A stretch of DNA of 64,000 nucleotides. It comes from Taklimakanibacter albus (GTDB lineage Bacteria; Pseudomonadota; Alphaproteobacteria; Rhizobiales; Aestuariivirgaceae). Below, piece after piece: positions 25,963 through 33,401 of this stretch (position 1 is its first letter; each line of letters begins with the position of its first letter). The translations under genes were made by a program, and so were the position numbers. Below the pieces are notes generated by a model. The model was not told the origin of the DNA, ran no database searches, and saw nothing but the letters and a program-made list of their open reading frames with translations. Where the stretch lies: contig NZ_JAENHL010000007.1 of assembly GCF_016595235.1 (NCBI RefSeq), positions 1,710,765 to 1,774,764 on the forward strand. The letters run 5' to 3'.

Positions 25963-27266
25963 CAGTCCAGCGTCGTGTCGCGCTCCCACTGGGTGAGATG
26001 GCGGCAGAACTGGTTCCACTCATTCGTCTTGAGCTTGACATAGGCCGACGACAATTCGGCACCGAGCGCGTCCTGGATATATGTGTCCTTCTCGAAATTG
26101 CGGATCGCATCGAGGAGGTTGAGCGGCAGCTTCTTGGCGCCCTTGACCTTGTGGCCTTCGGCATACATGTCGATGTCGAGGCGCTTGCCCGGATCCATCT
26201 TCTCGTCGATGCCGTGCAGGCCCGCCGCCAGGATCACCGCCATCAGCAGATAGGGATTGGCGGCATTGTCGGGCAGCCGCAGCTCGACGCGGCCTTCATC
26301 CGGCACGCGCACCATATGGGTGCGGTTGTTGCCGCCGAACGTCACCGTGTTGGGCGACCAGGTGGCGCCGGACGTGGTACGCGGCGCATTGATGCGCTTG
26401 TAGCTGTTCACCGTCGGATTGGTGATGGCGGCGAAGCTTTCGGCGTGATGCATCAGGCCGCCGAGGAAGTTGTAGCACAGCGGCGACAGGCCGAGATCGC
26501 CCTTCTTGTCGTGGAAGAGGTTGCGCTTGCGCGCATTGTCCCACACCGAGATATGGACATGGCAGCCATTGCCGGTGAGGTTGACGAAGGGCTTGGGCAT
26601 GAAGGTGGCCCGGAGCCCGTGTTTCTCGGCGATCGACTTGACCATGAATTTGAAGAAGGACAGCTGGTCGGCCGTCGTCAGCGCGTCGTTGAAGTTCCAG
26701 TTGATCTCGAACTGCCCGTTGGCGTCTTCATGGTCGTTCTGATACGGGCCCCAGCCGAGATTTATCATCGTCGTGCAGATCTCGGAGATGACGTCGAAGC
26801 GACGCATCACCGCCGACTGGTCATAGCAGGGCTTTTCCTGCGTATCGCGCGGGTCGGAGACGGTGGAGCCATCGGCATTGATGAGATGGAATTCAGGCTC
26901 GACGCCCGCCATCAGCTTCATGTTACGCTTGCCGCATTTCGCGAGCAGGTTCTTGAGCACGTTGCGCGGCGCCTGGGCGACGGGCTTGCCTTCCATCCAC
27001 GGGTCGCCCGCGACCCATGCCACTTCCGGCTTCCACGGCAACTGGATCACCGACGACGCGTCCGGCATCACGAAAATATCCGGATGCGCCGGGGTCATGT
27101 CGAGCCAGGTGGCGAAGCCCGCGAAGCCCGCCCCCGATTTCTGCATGCTGGCGACCGCTTCGGCCGGGACGAGCTTGGCGCGCTGCGTGCCGAAAAGGTC
27201 GGTGAAATTGAAGAGGAAGAATTTTACTTTCTTGTCTTTAGCGAATTTAGCCAGATCGCCGGCCAT
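25959..27266 (-). CDS. glnT: Type III glutamine synthetase-like ligase (GlnT/GmaS family)
   Basis: A 435-residue glutamine-synthetase-fold ATP-dependent ligase. Metal and substrate residues are in LMAGVEPEFHLI, NDHEDANGQFEINW, NGCHVHISVWD and GGNNRTHMVRVPDEGRVELR. It belongs to the 'type III glutamate-ammonia ligase' group, which includes rhizobial GlnT and gamma-glutamylmethylamide synthetase (GmaS) of the N-methylglutamate pathway. The two cannot be separated by eye. AGGAGACC lies 6-7 bases before ATG at 27266. Last gene in glxB-C-D-ORF-osmC-glnT. Substrate (ammonia or methylamine) is inferred only from context. Confidence 0.88.
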   Translation of the reverse strand: MAGDLAKFAKDKKVKFFLFNFTDLFGTQRAKLVPAEAVASMQKSGAGFAGFATWLDMTPAHPDIFVMPDASSVIQLPWKPEVAWVAGDPWMEGKPVAQAPRNVLKNLLAKCGKRNMKLMAGVEPEFHLINADGSTVSDPRDTQEKPCYDQSAVMRRFDVISEICTTMINLGWGPYQNDHEDANGQFEINWNFNDALTTADQLSFFKFMVKSIAEKHGLRATFMPKPFVNLTGNGCHVHISVWDNARKRNLFHDKKGDLGLSPLCYNFLGGLMHHAESFAAITNPTVNSYKRINAPRTTSGATWSPNTVTFGGNNRTHMVRVPDEGRVELRLPDNAANPYLLMAVILAAGLHGIDEKMDPGKRLDIDMYAEGHKVKGAKKLPLNLLDAIRNFEKDTYIQDALGAELSSAYVKLKTNEWNQFCRHLTQWERDTTLDC

Positions 27267-27291
27267 GAAGGTCTCCTGTTTCCAACCCTAG

Positions 27292-27759
27292 TTATACATT
27301 CTGCGGTTCGCAGATGATTTCTGTCGTGACGGAATTGGCGATGAAGCATTCCTCATGCGCCACGTGATGCAGATGATCGAGCTCGGCCCGCGTCGGCGCC
27401 TTGCCGGTGAAAGTGACATTGGGCTTCAAGGTGCAGCGCGTGATGGCGATCCGCCCGTGCGCGTTCTTGCCCATCAGGCCTTCCGCATTGTCCTCATAGC
27501 GGGCGACCGTGAAACCGCCTTTGGCCGCGTAATAGAGGAAGGTCAGCATGTGGCAGCTCGAGATCGCCGCCACCAGCGCTTCTTCGGGATCGATGCCGGC
27601 GGGATCGGAGAACGGCACCCTGACCACGCTCGGCGAGGATGAGGCGAGCACCGTCTGGCCGCCATCGAAGGACCAGTGATGGGCGCGCGAATAGGTGTTC
27701 TTGACGAAGTCCGGGGTGTTGCTTTCCCACAGAACGCGGGCGGTATGGAGATGGGCCAT
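27292..27759 (-). CDS. OsmC/Ohr family protein
   Basis: A 155-residue protein with the OsmC fold: an N-terminal beta segment around WSFDGGQTVLASSSPSVVRVPFSDPAGIDPEEALVAAISSCHMLTFLY holding the conserved Glu and the peroxidatic Cys in SSCHML, and a second Cys in HEECFIANSV. OsmC proteins reduce organic hydroperoxides. The start ATG at 27759 follows the stop of the 27-codon ORF by 3 bases. Its place inside a glx/glnT operon may mean protection against formaldehyde or peroxide stress, which is inference. Confidence 0.85.
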   Translation of the reverse strand: MAHLHTARVLWESNTPDFVKNTYSRAHHWSFDGGQTVLASSSPSVVRVPFSDPAGIDPEEALVAAISSCHMLTFLYYAAKGGFTVARYEDNAEGLMGKNAHGRIAITRCTLKPNVTFTGKAPTRAELDHLHHVAHEECFIANSVTTEIICEPQNV

Positions 27760-27762
27760 GTC

Positions 27763-27846
27763 TTACCTCGTTGCCATGACAACCGCGGCGCTGTCCACGG
27801 GAAACGCGCCGGTGAAGATCGGAAAGGCGGCAAGGTCCATGGCCAT
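27763..27846 (-). CDS. 27-codon leader-like ORF upstream of osmC
   Basis: ATG at 27846 has a very good ribosome site (GGAGGG, 8 bases upstream) and opens a 27-codon frame, MAMDLAAFPIFTG..., ending in TAA at 27763-27765. The osmC ATG follows 3 bases later and its own GAGG site lies inside the last codons, so the two would be translationally coupled. The peptide has no recognisable motif. It could be a coupling or leader peptide or a small protein; too short for certainty. Confidence 0.5.
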   Translation of the reverse strand: MAMDLAAFPIFTGAFPVDSAAVVMATR

Positions 27847-27881
27847 TTCTCACCCTCCGCTCATGAGGAGGTCATCCCTCA

Positions 27882-29210
27882 TCAATAGCCGCCCTTGCCC
27901 GGAATCCAGCTGGTGCCGGCGAGCGGCACTTGCGCCATCGCCGCCGCTTCGACGGTGAGCGCCACCAGATCTTCCGGCTCCAGATTATGCACATGATTCT
28001 TGCCGCAGGCGCGCGCGATGGTCTGCGCTTCGAGCGTCATGACTTTCAGATAGTTGGCAAGACGACGCCCCGCAATCTTGGGATCGAGCCTTTTGGCGAG
28101 CTCGGGATTCTGCGTGGTGATGCCGGCGGGATCGCGCCCCTCATGCCAGTCGTCATAGGCGCCGGCGGTGGTGCCGAGCTTCTGATATTCCTCCTCGAGA
28201 TGCGGATCGTTGTCGCCGAGCGCCACCAGCGCCGCGGTGCCGATCGACACGGCATCGGCGCCGAGCGCCAGAGCCTTCGCCACATCGGCGCCGTTGCGGA
28301 TACCGCCCGACACGATGAGCTGCACCTTGCGATGCATGCCGAGATCCTGCAGCGCCTGCACGGCGGGGCGGATACAGGCGAGCGTCGGCTGGCCGACATG
28401 CTCGATGAAGACTTCCTGCGTCGCCGCGGTGCCGCCCTGCATGCCGTCGACCACGACGACATCGGCGCCGGATTTCACCGCGAGCGCGGTGTCGTAATAG
28501 GGCCTGGCGCCGCCGACCTTGATATAGATCGGCTTCTCCCAATTGGTGATCTCGCGCAGTTCATGCAGCTTAATCTCGAGATCGTCGGGACCGGTCCAGT
28601 CGGGATGCCGGCAGGCCGAGCGCTGGTCGATGCCCTTGGGCAGGCAGCGCATCTGCGCCACGCGGTCGGAGATCTTCTGGCCGAGCAGCATGCCGCCGCC
28701 ACCCGGCTTGGCGCCCTGGCCGACCACGACCTCGATCGCATCCGCCCGGCGCAGATCGTCCGGATTCATGCCATAGCGCGACGGGAGATACTGATAGACC
28801 AGCGTCTTCGAATGACCGCGCTCTTCCGGCGTCATGCCGCCGTCGCCGGTCGTCGTCGAGGTGCCGGCGATCGTCGCGCCATTGCCGAGCGCTTCCTTGG
28901 CCTGCGCCGAGAGCGAGCCGAAGCTCATGCCGGCGATGGTGATCGGAATTTTCAGCTCGATCGGCTTCTTGGCGAAGCGGGTGCCGAGCACGACATTGGT
29001 GCCGCATTTCTCGCGATAGCCTTCGAGCGGATAGCGCGAGATCGAGGCGCCGAGAAACAGCAGGTCGTCGAAATGCGGCAGCTTGCGCTTGGCGCCGGCG
29101 CCGCGGATGTCATAGATGCCGGTGGTGGCGGCGCGGCGGATTTCCGACAGCGTATAGTCGTCGAAGGTTGCCGATTTGCGGGGCGTGGTACGCGGCGTAT
29201 TGGGATCCAT
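27882..29210 (-). CDS. glxD: FMN-binding glutamate synthase-domain protein (GlxD/MgsC)
   Basis: A 442-residue protein equal to the FMN-binding synthase domain of glutamate synthase large subunit. Visible landmarks are ITIAGMSFGSLSAQAKEALGNGA, TTTGDGGMTPEE, GQGAKPGGGGMLLGQKIS, IYIKVGGARPYYDTALAVKSGADVVVVDGMQGGTAATQEVF and LIVSGGIRNGADVAKALALGADAVSIGTAALVALG (phosphate-binding). In methylotrophs the homologue MgsC, with MgsA and MgsB, forms N-methylglutamate synthase. Length and order match. Start ATG at 29210, 7 bases after glxC. Confidence 0.92.
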   Translation of the reverse strand: MDPNTPRTTPRKSATFDDYTLSEIRRAATTGIYDIRGAGAKRKLPHFDDLLFLGASISRYPLEGYREKCGTNVVLGTRFAKKPIELKIPITIAGMSFGSLSAQAKEALGNGATIAGTSTTTGDGGMTPEERGHSKTLVYQYLPSRYGMNPDDLRRADAIEVVVGQGAKPGGGGMLLGQKISDRVAQMRCLPKGIDQRSACRHPDWTGPDDLEIKLHELREITNWEKPIYIKVGGARPYYDTALAVKSGADVVVVDGMQGGTAATQEVFIEHVGQPTLACIRPAVQALQDLGMHRKVQLIVSGGIRNGADVAKALALGADAVSIGTAALVALGDNDPHLEEEYQKLGTTAGAYDDWHEGRDPAGITTQNPELAKRLDPKIAGRRLANYLKVMTLEAQTIARACGKNHVHNLEPEDLVALTVEAAAMAQVPLAGTSWIPGKGGY

Positions 29211-29217
29211 GATGGCC

Positions 29218-29946
29218 TCAGTATGCGTCGGCGTGATCGATGTTGAAATTATAGAGCTTGCGCGCCGAACCGAAGCGGCGGAAGTCCTTCGGATTGGCCT
29301 TGATCTCGGCCTTGTCGAGAAGGCGGGCGAGCTTGGCCAGATGATGGTCGGTCATCTTCTTCTCGATGCAGTCGGCGCCGAGGCTGTCGACCTTGCCGCG
29401 CACATAGAGGCGGGCCTCGTAGATGGAGTCGCCCAGCGCCTCGCCGGCATCGCCGCACACGACCAGATGGCCGCGTTGCGCCATGAAAGCCGACATATGG
29501 CCGACCGAGCCGCCGACAACGATGTCGATGCCCTTCATCGAGATGCCGCAACGTGACGCCGCATCACCCTTGATGACGAGAAGGCCGCCATTGCCGGTGG
29601 CGCCGGCCGACTGGCTGGCATTGCCGTCGACGCGCACGATGCCCGACATCATATTCTCGGCGACGCCAGGTCCGGCATGGCCGTGGATCAAAATCTCGGC
29701 CTGCTTGTTCATGCCGCCGCAATAGAAGCCGGCATGGCCGCCGACCTCCACCGTGATCGGCGCATCGAGGCCGCAGGCGATGGCATGCTGGCCCATCGGA
29801 TTCCTGATCAGCCAATGCCGCTCATTGGTGTCCTTCGGAAGCGTATGAAGGCGTGAATTGACGCCCCGCACGCCTTCTTTTTCGAGATCGATTTCAATCA
29901 TGTGCTGCTCGTTGGATTTTCTCGCCAGCGCGTTACGCGGAGCCAT
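29218..29946 (-). CDS. glxC: GXGXG-domain protein, glutamate synthase-like (GlxC/MgsB)
   Basis: A 242-residue right-handed beta-helix protein equal to the GXGXG C-terminal domain of the glutamate synthase large subunit: GGHAGFYCGGMNKQAEILIHGHAGPGVAENMMSGIVRVDG, SAGATGNGGLLVIKGDAASRCG, DIVVGGSVGHMSAFMAQRGHLVVCGDAGEALG. ATG at 29946 starts 1 base after the glxB stop; an internal ATG (15 codons on) is also possible. It has no catalytic residues and acts as a structural subunit with GlxB and GlxD. Confidence 0.9.
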   Translation of the reverse strand: MAPRNALARKSNEQHMIEIDLEKEGVRGVNSRLHTLPKDTNERHWLIRNPMGQHAIACGLDAPITVEVGGHAGFYCGGMNKQAEILIHGHAGPGVAENMMSGIVRVDGNASQSAGATGNGGLLVIKGDAASRCGISMKGIDIVVGGSVGHMSAFMAQRGHLVVCGDAGEALGDSIYEARLYVRGKVDSLGADCIEKKMTDHHLAKLARLLDKAEIKANPKDFRRFGSARKLYNFNIDHADAY

Positions 29947-29947
29947 G

Positions 29948-30847
29948 TCAGTGACCACCCCAGTTGTAGATCGTCTGCGGCGCCGGTTCCCAGATCTTCG
30001 CCTTGTCGGCGCCGGGCAGATGCGCGATGGCGCGGAATTCGGTCGCCATGGCCACCCAGTCATCGGTCTCGGCGAGAATGGCATGCTTGCAGGCGATCGG
30101 GTCGCGCACCACGGCGAAGCCGTCATGCGTGCCGACGCAGAAGGTGTAGAAGCCGTCGAGATCCTTGATGCCGGCTTCGAGCGTCTCTTTGAGAGAAGAG
30201 CCCTGGCGCAGCTTCCAGGTCATATAGGCGGCGGCGACCTCGGTGTCGTTTTCGGTCTGGAATTCGAGGCCTTCGCGCTTGAGATTTTCGCGCAGGCGAT
30301 TGTGGTTCGACAGTGACCCGTTATGGACGAGGCAGAGATCGGCGCCGGTCGCGAAAGGATGCGAGCCCGCGGTGGTTACCGCACTTTCCGTCGCCATGCG
30401 GGTATGGCCGATGATGTGGCTGCCCTTGGCTTTGCCGAGATCGAACTTCTCATAGACCTTCTCGGGCAGGCCGGTTTCCTTGAAAATCTCGATCGCTTGC
30501 CCTGAGCCCACCACGCGCACATCGGGGTGATGCGCTTTGAGCCACGACGTCACCGCCTCTTCCTTGGCGTTGGTGGTGACGATGGCGTGATTGCCGATCT
30601 GCTGGACGCTGACCTGCTTCTTGGTCGCGCTTTTCAGCGCCGCGGCCAGTTTCTTCCAGCCGAATTTCGCATCGTCATGGGCGAGCGAGAATTTGGTGAA
30701 GCCCTTCTTCGCCGGGTTGCGATAGATAGCGACGCCGGCTGAATCGGGGCCGCGGCTCGTCATCTCGATGAGCATGGGCTTGAACAGCTGGCCGAGCTTC
30801 GGCTGCAATTTGGGGTTCTTCAGATAGAGGCCGACAATACCGCACAT
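29948..30847 (-). CDS. glxB: Class II glutamine amidotransferase (GlxB/MgsA)
   Basis: A 299-residue N-terminal-nucleophile amidotransferase. The mature protein starts at Cys2 of MCGIVGLYLKNPKL, the catalytic cysteine; SRGPDSAGVAIYR, GHTRMATES, LCLVHNGSLSNHNRLRENL and ENDTEVAAAYMTWKL are the family signatures for the glutamine site. It supplies ammonia to the glutamate synthase-type partners GlxC and GlxD, or acts in N-methylglutamate synthesis. GGGAG lies 7-8 bases before ATG at 30847. First gene of the operon. Confidence 0.92.
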   Translation of the reverse strand: MCGIVGLYLKNPKLQPKLGQLFKPMLIEMTSRGPDSAGVAIYRNPAKKGFTKFSLAHDDAKFGWKKLAAALKSATKKQVSVQQIGNHAIVTTNAKEEAVTSWLKAHHPDVRVVGSGQAIEIFKETGLPEKVYEKFDLGKAKGSHIIGHTRMATESAVTTAGSHPFATGADLCLVHNGSLSNHNRLRENLKREGLEFQTENDTEVAAAYMTWKLRQGSSLKETLEAGIKDLDGFYTFCVGTHDGFAVVRDPIACKHAILAETDDWVAMATEFRAIAHLPGADKAKIWEPAPQTIYNWGGH

Positions 30848-30914
30848 GGCAAAGTCTCCCGTTCAGGTGAGGTTCCCCGCTCATGTATCAGCGGTCCGCA
30901 GAACTTGCAACTGG

Positions 30915-30933
30915 GGGGAATAATTTTTTCCCC
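30915..30933 (-). terminator. Short hairpin between the XRE operon and glxB
   Basis: GGGGAA and TTCCCC form a 6-bp stem around a 7-base A/T loop in the 98-base gap before glxB. It could end the upstream minus-strand transcript (XRE regulator plus membrane protein). The T tract is inside the loop and stem, so the call is weak. Confidence 0.3.
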
Positions 30934-30945
30934 ACAGGAATGACG

Positions 30946-31713
30946 TCAACAGGGGCTGATCGCGGTAAAAGGCGCCAGAACGACATCCAGCACCGCGGTC
31001 GTGACCCGTGCACGGTTGAGCAGAATGTCACCAAGAGCGGCGAAGACGAAGCCGAGATAGGCGGAATAGGCAAAGCCGACATAGTCGCCGAACACGATCG
31101 TATGCAGCCAGTTCTGGTTGAACAGGTAGAAATAGCTCGTCACCCCCGTCGCCAGCAGCAAGATGAGGCCCACGGGGAGGAAATGCAGCCCGGCCCGGCG
31201 CCGGACCAGCACCGCGACCGTCAGAAGAATAAAGGCCAGTGCATTGGTGCCGGTGAAGATGCGGTATTCCCGCGTCAGCTGGGCCTCGACTTCCAGATAT
31301 TTCGTCTTGATCAGACCGGCCAGCCGGTCCTGGATCTGGGTGGCGTCGGCCAGCATGGCCAGAAGGACATTGCGCACCGGCTCCGGCGTCCATTTGCGGC
31401 ACGGGCATCTGGGATCGGTCATCTGATTGGCGATTCCGGTGACAATCTCGGGCAGCTTCGACTTGAGCGCGAGCTTCAAGAGCTCAATCTCCCGCGCCTT
31501 TTCCTTGAACAGGATCTTGGCCTTGTCCACCAGGAATTCGGCGCCGAGCGCGTCGACTTTCGCGTTCATTTCCTGGGCCACCCGATAGCGTATGACCTCG
31601 CGCGCCGTCTCGCCGATGAAATGTTCGCTGGTCCAGGAGGCGGCGAAAGCGCCGGTGAAGATCACGCTGCCGGCGATCCCCAGACACAGGGCCAGAAGAC
31701 GAATGAGCTTCAT
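30946..31713 (-). CDS. Membrane protein of unknown function
   Basis: A 255-residue protein. The N-terminus is one helix (LIRLLALCLGIAGSVIFTGAFA), followed by a long charged helical region about residues 30-110 (FIGETAREVIRYRVAQEMNAK, KILFKEKAREIELLKLALKSK) with a CPC motif in DPRCPCRKW, and four C-terminal membrane helices. I do not recognise the family. It follows the XRE-cupin gene by 2 bases, so the two are co-transcribed and may work together, for example in envelope stress. The function is not readable. Confidence 0.75.
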   Translation of the reverse strand: MKLIRLLALCLGIAGSVIFTGAFAASWTSEHFIGETAREVIRYRVAQEMNAKVDALGAEFLVDKAKILFKEKAREIELLKLALKSKLPEIVTGIANQMTDPRCPCRKWTPEPVRNVLLAMLADATQIQDRLAGLIKTKYLEVEAQLTREYRIFTGTNALAFILLTVAVLVRRRAGLHFLPVGLILLLATGVTSYFYLFNQNWLHTIVFGDYVGFAYSAYLGFVFAALGDILLNRARVTTAVLDVVLAPFTAISPC

Positions 31714-31715
31714 GC

Positions 31716-32381
31716 CTATTCGTCGCGGCGATAGCAGATCACGGAAAGATACCGTATGGGAAGCTTGCGCAGTTCTTCCGGCCCGTGCGGCGCGTCGGCG
31801 TCGAAGAACAAAGCATCGCCCGGCAGCATGTCATAGGTCTTGTCGCCATGCCGGTAGACCACCTCGCCCTCCAGCATATAGAGGAACTCGACGCCGGCAT
31901 GCTGGAAGGTCGGAAAGACGTCCGACTGGGCGGTGAGCGTGATCATATAGGGCTCGACCATCACCGGCCCATGCGGGCTGTGGCCCAGGAGCTGATATTG
32001 ATGGCCCGCCCGCGTGCCCCGCCTTTCGATGGTAAGTCCTTGACCTGCCTTGACAAAAGTTGCGTCCCGAAGCTCCTCGTAGCCGCGGAACAAAGCGGTG
32101 ACCGGCACATGCAAAGCACGTGACAGGGCCTGGAGGGATCCGAGCGACGGCGACGTCGCGCCGTTCTCGATCTTGGACAACATGCCCGCCGACATGTCGG
32201 CCGCCTTGGCGACCTCGCTGATCGTCAGGCCGAGCTTCTCGCGGAAGCGCTTGACCTCGCGTCCAATCGACTCTTCGAGCAGCTTATGCGGGCCTGGTGC
32301 CGTCTGATGCGGTTCCTGATACGGGAGGGATTTCGCCTCCCGCCGGGATTTTTTCGCCCGCGCGCTACTTGATCTGTCCAA
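31716..32381 (-). CDS. XRE family regulator with C-terminal cupin domain
   Basis: A 221-residue regulator: residues about 38-95 are an XRE HTH (IGREVKRFREKLGLTISEVAKAADMSAGMLSKIENGATSPSLGSL), and 120-215 a cupin sensor (VEFLYMLEGEVVYRHGDKTYDMLPGDALFFDADAPHG). The start is TTG at 32381, 6 bases after a perfect AGGAGG, better than any ATG nearby. HTH-cupin proteins often control amine, polyamine or one-carbon genes; here the glx operon downstream is a possible target. Divergent from cysD. Confidence 0.9.
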   Translation of the reverse strand: MDRSSSARAKKSRREAKSLPYQEPHQTAPGPHKLLEESIGREVKRFREKLGLTISEVAKAADMSAGMLSKIENGATSPSLGSLQALSRALHVPVTALFRGYEELRDATFVKAGQGLTIERRGTRAGHQYQLLGHSPHGPVMVEPYMITLTAQSDVFPTFQHAGVEFLYMLEGEVVYRHGDKTYDMLPGDALFFDADAPHGPEELRKLPIRYLSVICYRRDE

Positions 32382-32425
32382 GGTTTACCTCCTGGTGAGC
32401 CTTCATAGGGCGCGGGGAACCCAAG

Positions 32426-32442
32426 CTCAACAGAAGCTTGAG
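32426..32442. promoter_or_regulatory. Dyad in the XRE/cysD divergent region
   Basis: CTCAA-CAGAAGC-TTGAG is a 5-bp inverted repeat with a 7-base centre, located between the two divergent genes. It might be the XRE regulator's autoregulatory site. The arms are short and the call is weak. Confidence 0.3.
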
Positions 32443-32492
32443 TTTGCGGTGCACAAGAGCCATAAGCAGGCCCCCATTCCGTGAGATAAAGA

Positions 32493-33401
32493 ATGTCCTC
32501 CAGAAAGCTGACCCACCTTGAGCGGCTGGAAGCCGAGAGCATCCACATCATCCGCGAGGTCGCGGCCGAATGTGAAAATCCCGTGATGCTCTATTCGATC
32601 GGCAAGGACTCGGCCGTCATGCTGCATCTCGCCATGAAGGCCTTCTATCCCTCGAAGCCGCCCTTCCCGCTCATGCATGTCGACACGACCTGGAAGTTCC
32701 GCGACATGATCAGCTTCCGGGACGAGACGGTCGCCAAGCTCGGCCTCGACCTCATCGTCCATATCAATCCCGACGGCCTCGCCAAGAAGGTCAATCCCTT
32801 CGATCACGGCTCGGCGCTGCACACCCAGATCATGAAGACCGATGCGCTGAAACAGGCGCTCGACAAATATGGCTTCGACGCCGCGTTCGGCGGAGCCCGC
32901 CGCGACGAGGAAAAATCGCGCGCCAAGGAGCGTATCTTCTCCTTCCGCGATTCACGCCATCGCTGGGATCCGAAAAACCAGCGCCCGGAATTGTGGAACA
33001 TCTACAATGCCCGCAAGAACAAGGGCGAGTCGATCCGCGTCTTCCCGCTCTCCAACTGGACCGAGCTCGACATCTGGCAATATATCTTCCTCGAGAAGAT
33101 TCCGATCGTGCCGCTTTATTTCGCCAAGGAACGCCCGATCGTCATGCGCGACGGCCAGATGATCATGGTCGACGATGACCGCATGCCGCTGCATCAGGGC
33201 GAGACGCCGGAGATGAAGCTGATCCGCTTCCGCACGCTTGGTTGTTATCCCTTGACCGGCGCCATCGAATCGAGCGCCGCGACATTGCTCGACATCATCC
33301 AGGAAATGCTGGTGACCACCTCGTCCGAGCGCCAGGGCCGCGTCATCGACAAGGACCAGGCCGCCTCGATGGAGAAGAAGAAGCAGGAGGGATATTTCTG
33401 A
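32493..33401 (+). CDS. cysD: Sulfate adenylyltransferase subunit CysD
   Basis: A 302-residue small subunit of ATP sulfurylase that joins sulfate to AMP, making adenosine phosphosulfate. The PP-loop nucleotide motif is [38 protein letters not shown] and [11 protein letters not shown] are classic CysD segments. Its stop codon overlaps the start of cysNC by one base (TGATG). Cytoplasmic, first gene of the sulfate activation operon. No clear AGGAG site precedes ATG at 32493. Confidence 0.96.
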   Translation: MSSRKLTHLERLEAESIHIIREVAAECENPVMLYSIGKDSAVMLHLAMKAFYPSKPPFPLMHVDTTWKFRDMISFRDETVAKLGLDLIVHINPDGLAKKVNPFDHGSALHTQIMKTDALKQALDKYGFDAAFGGARRDEEKSRAKERIFSFRDSRHRWDPKNQRPELWNIYNARKNKGESIRVFPLSNWTELDIWQYIFLEKIPIVPLYFAKERPIVMRDGQMIMVDDDRMPLHQGETPEMKLIRFRTLGCYPLTGAIESSAATLLDIIQEMLVTTSSERQGRVIDKDQAASMEKKKQEGYF

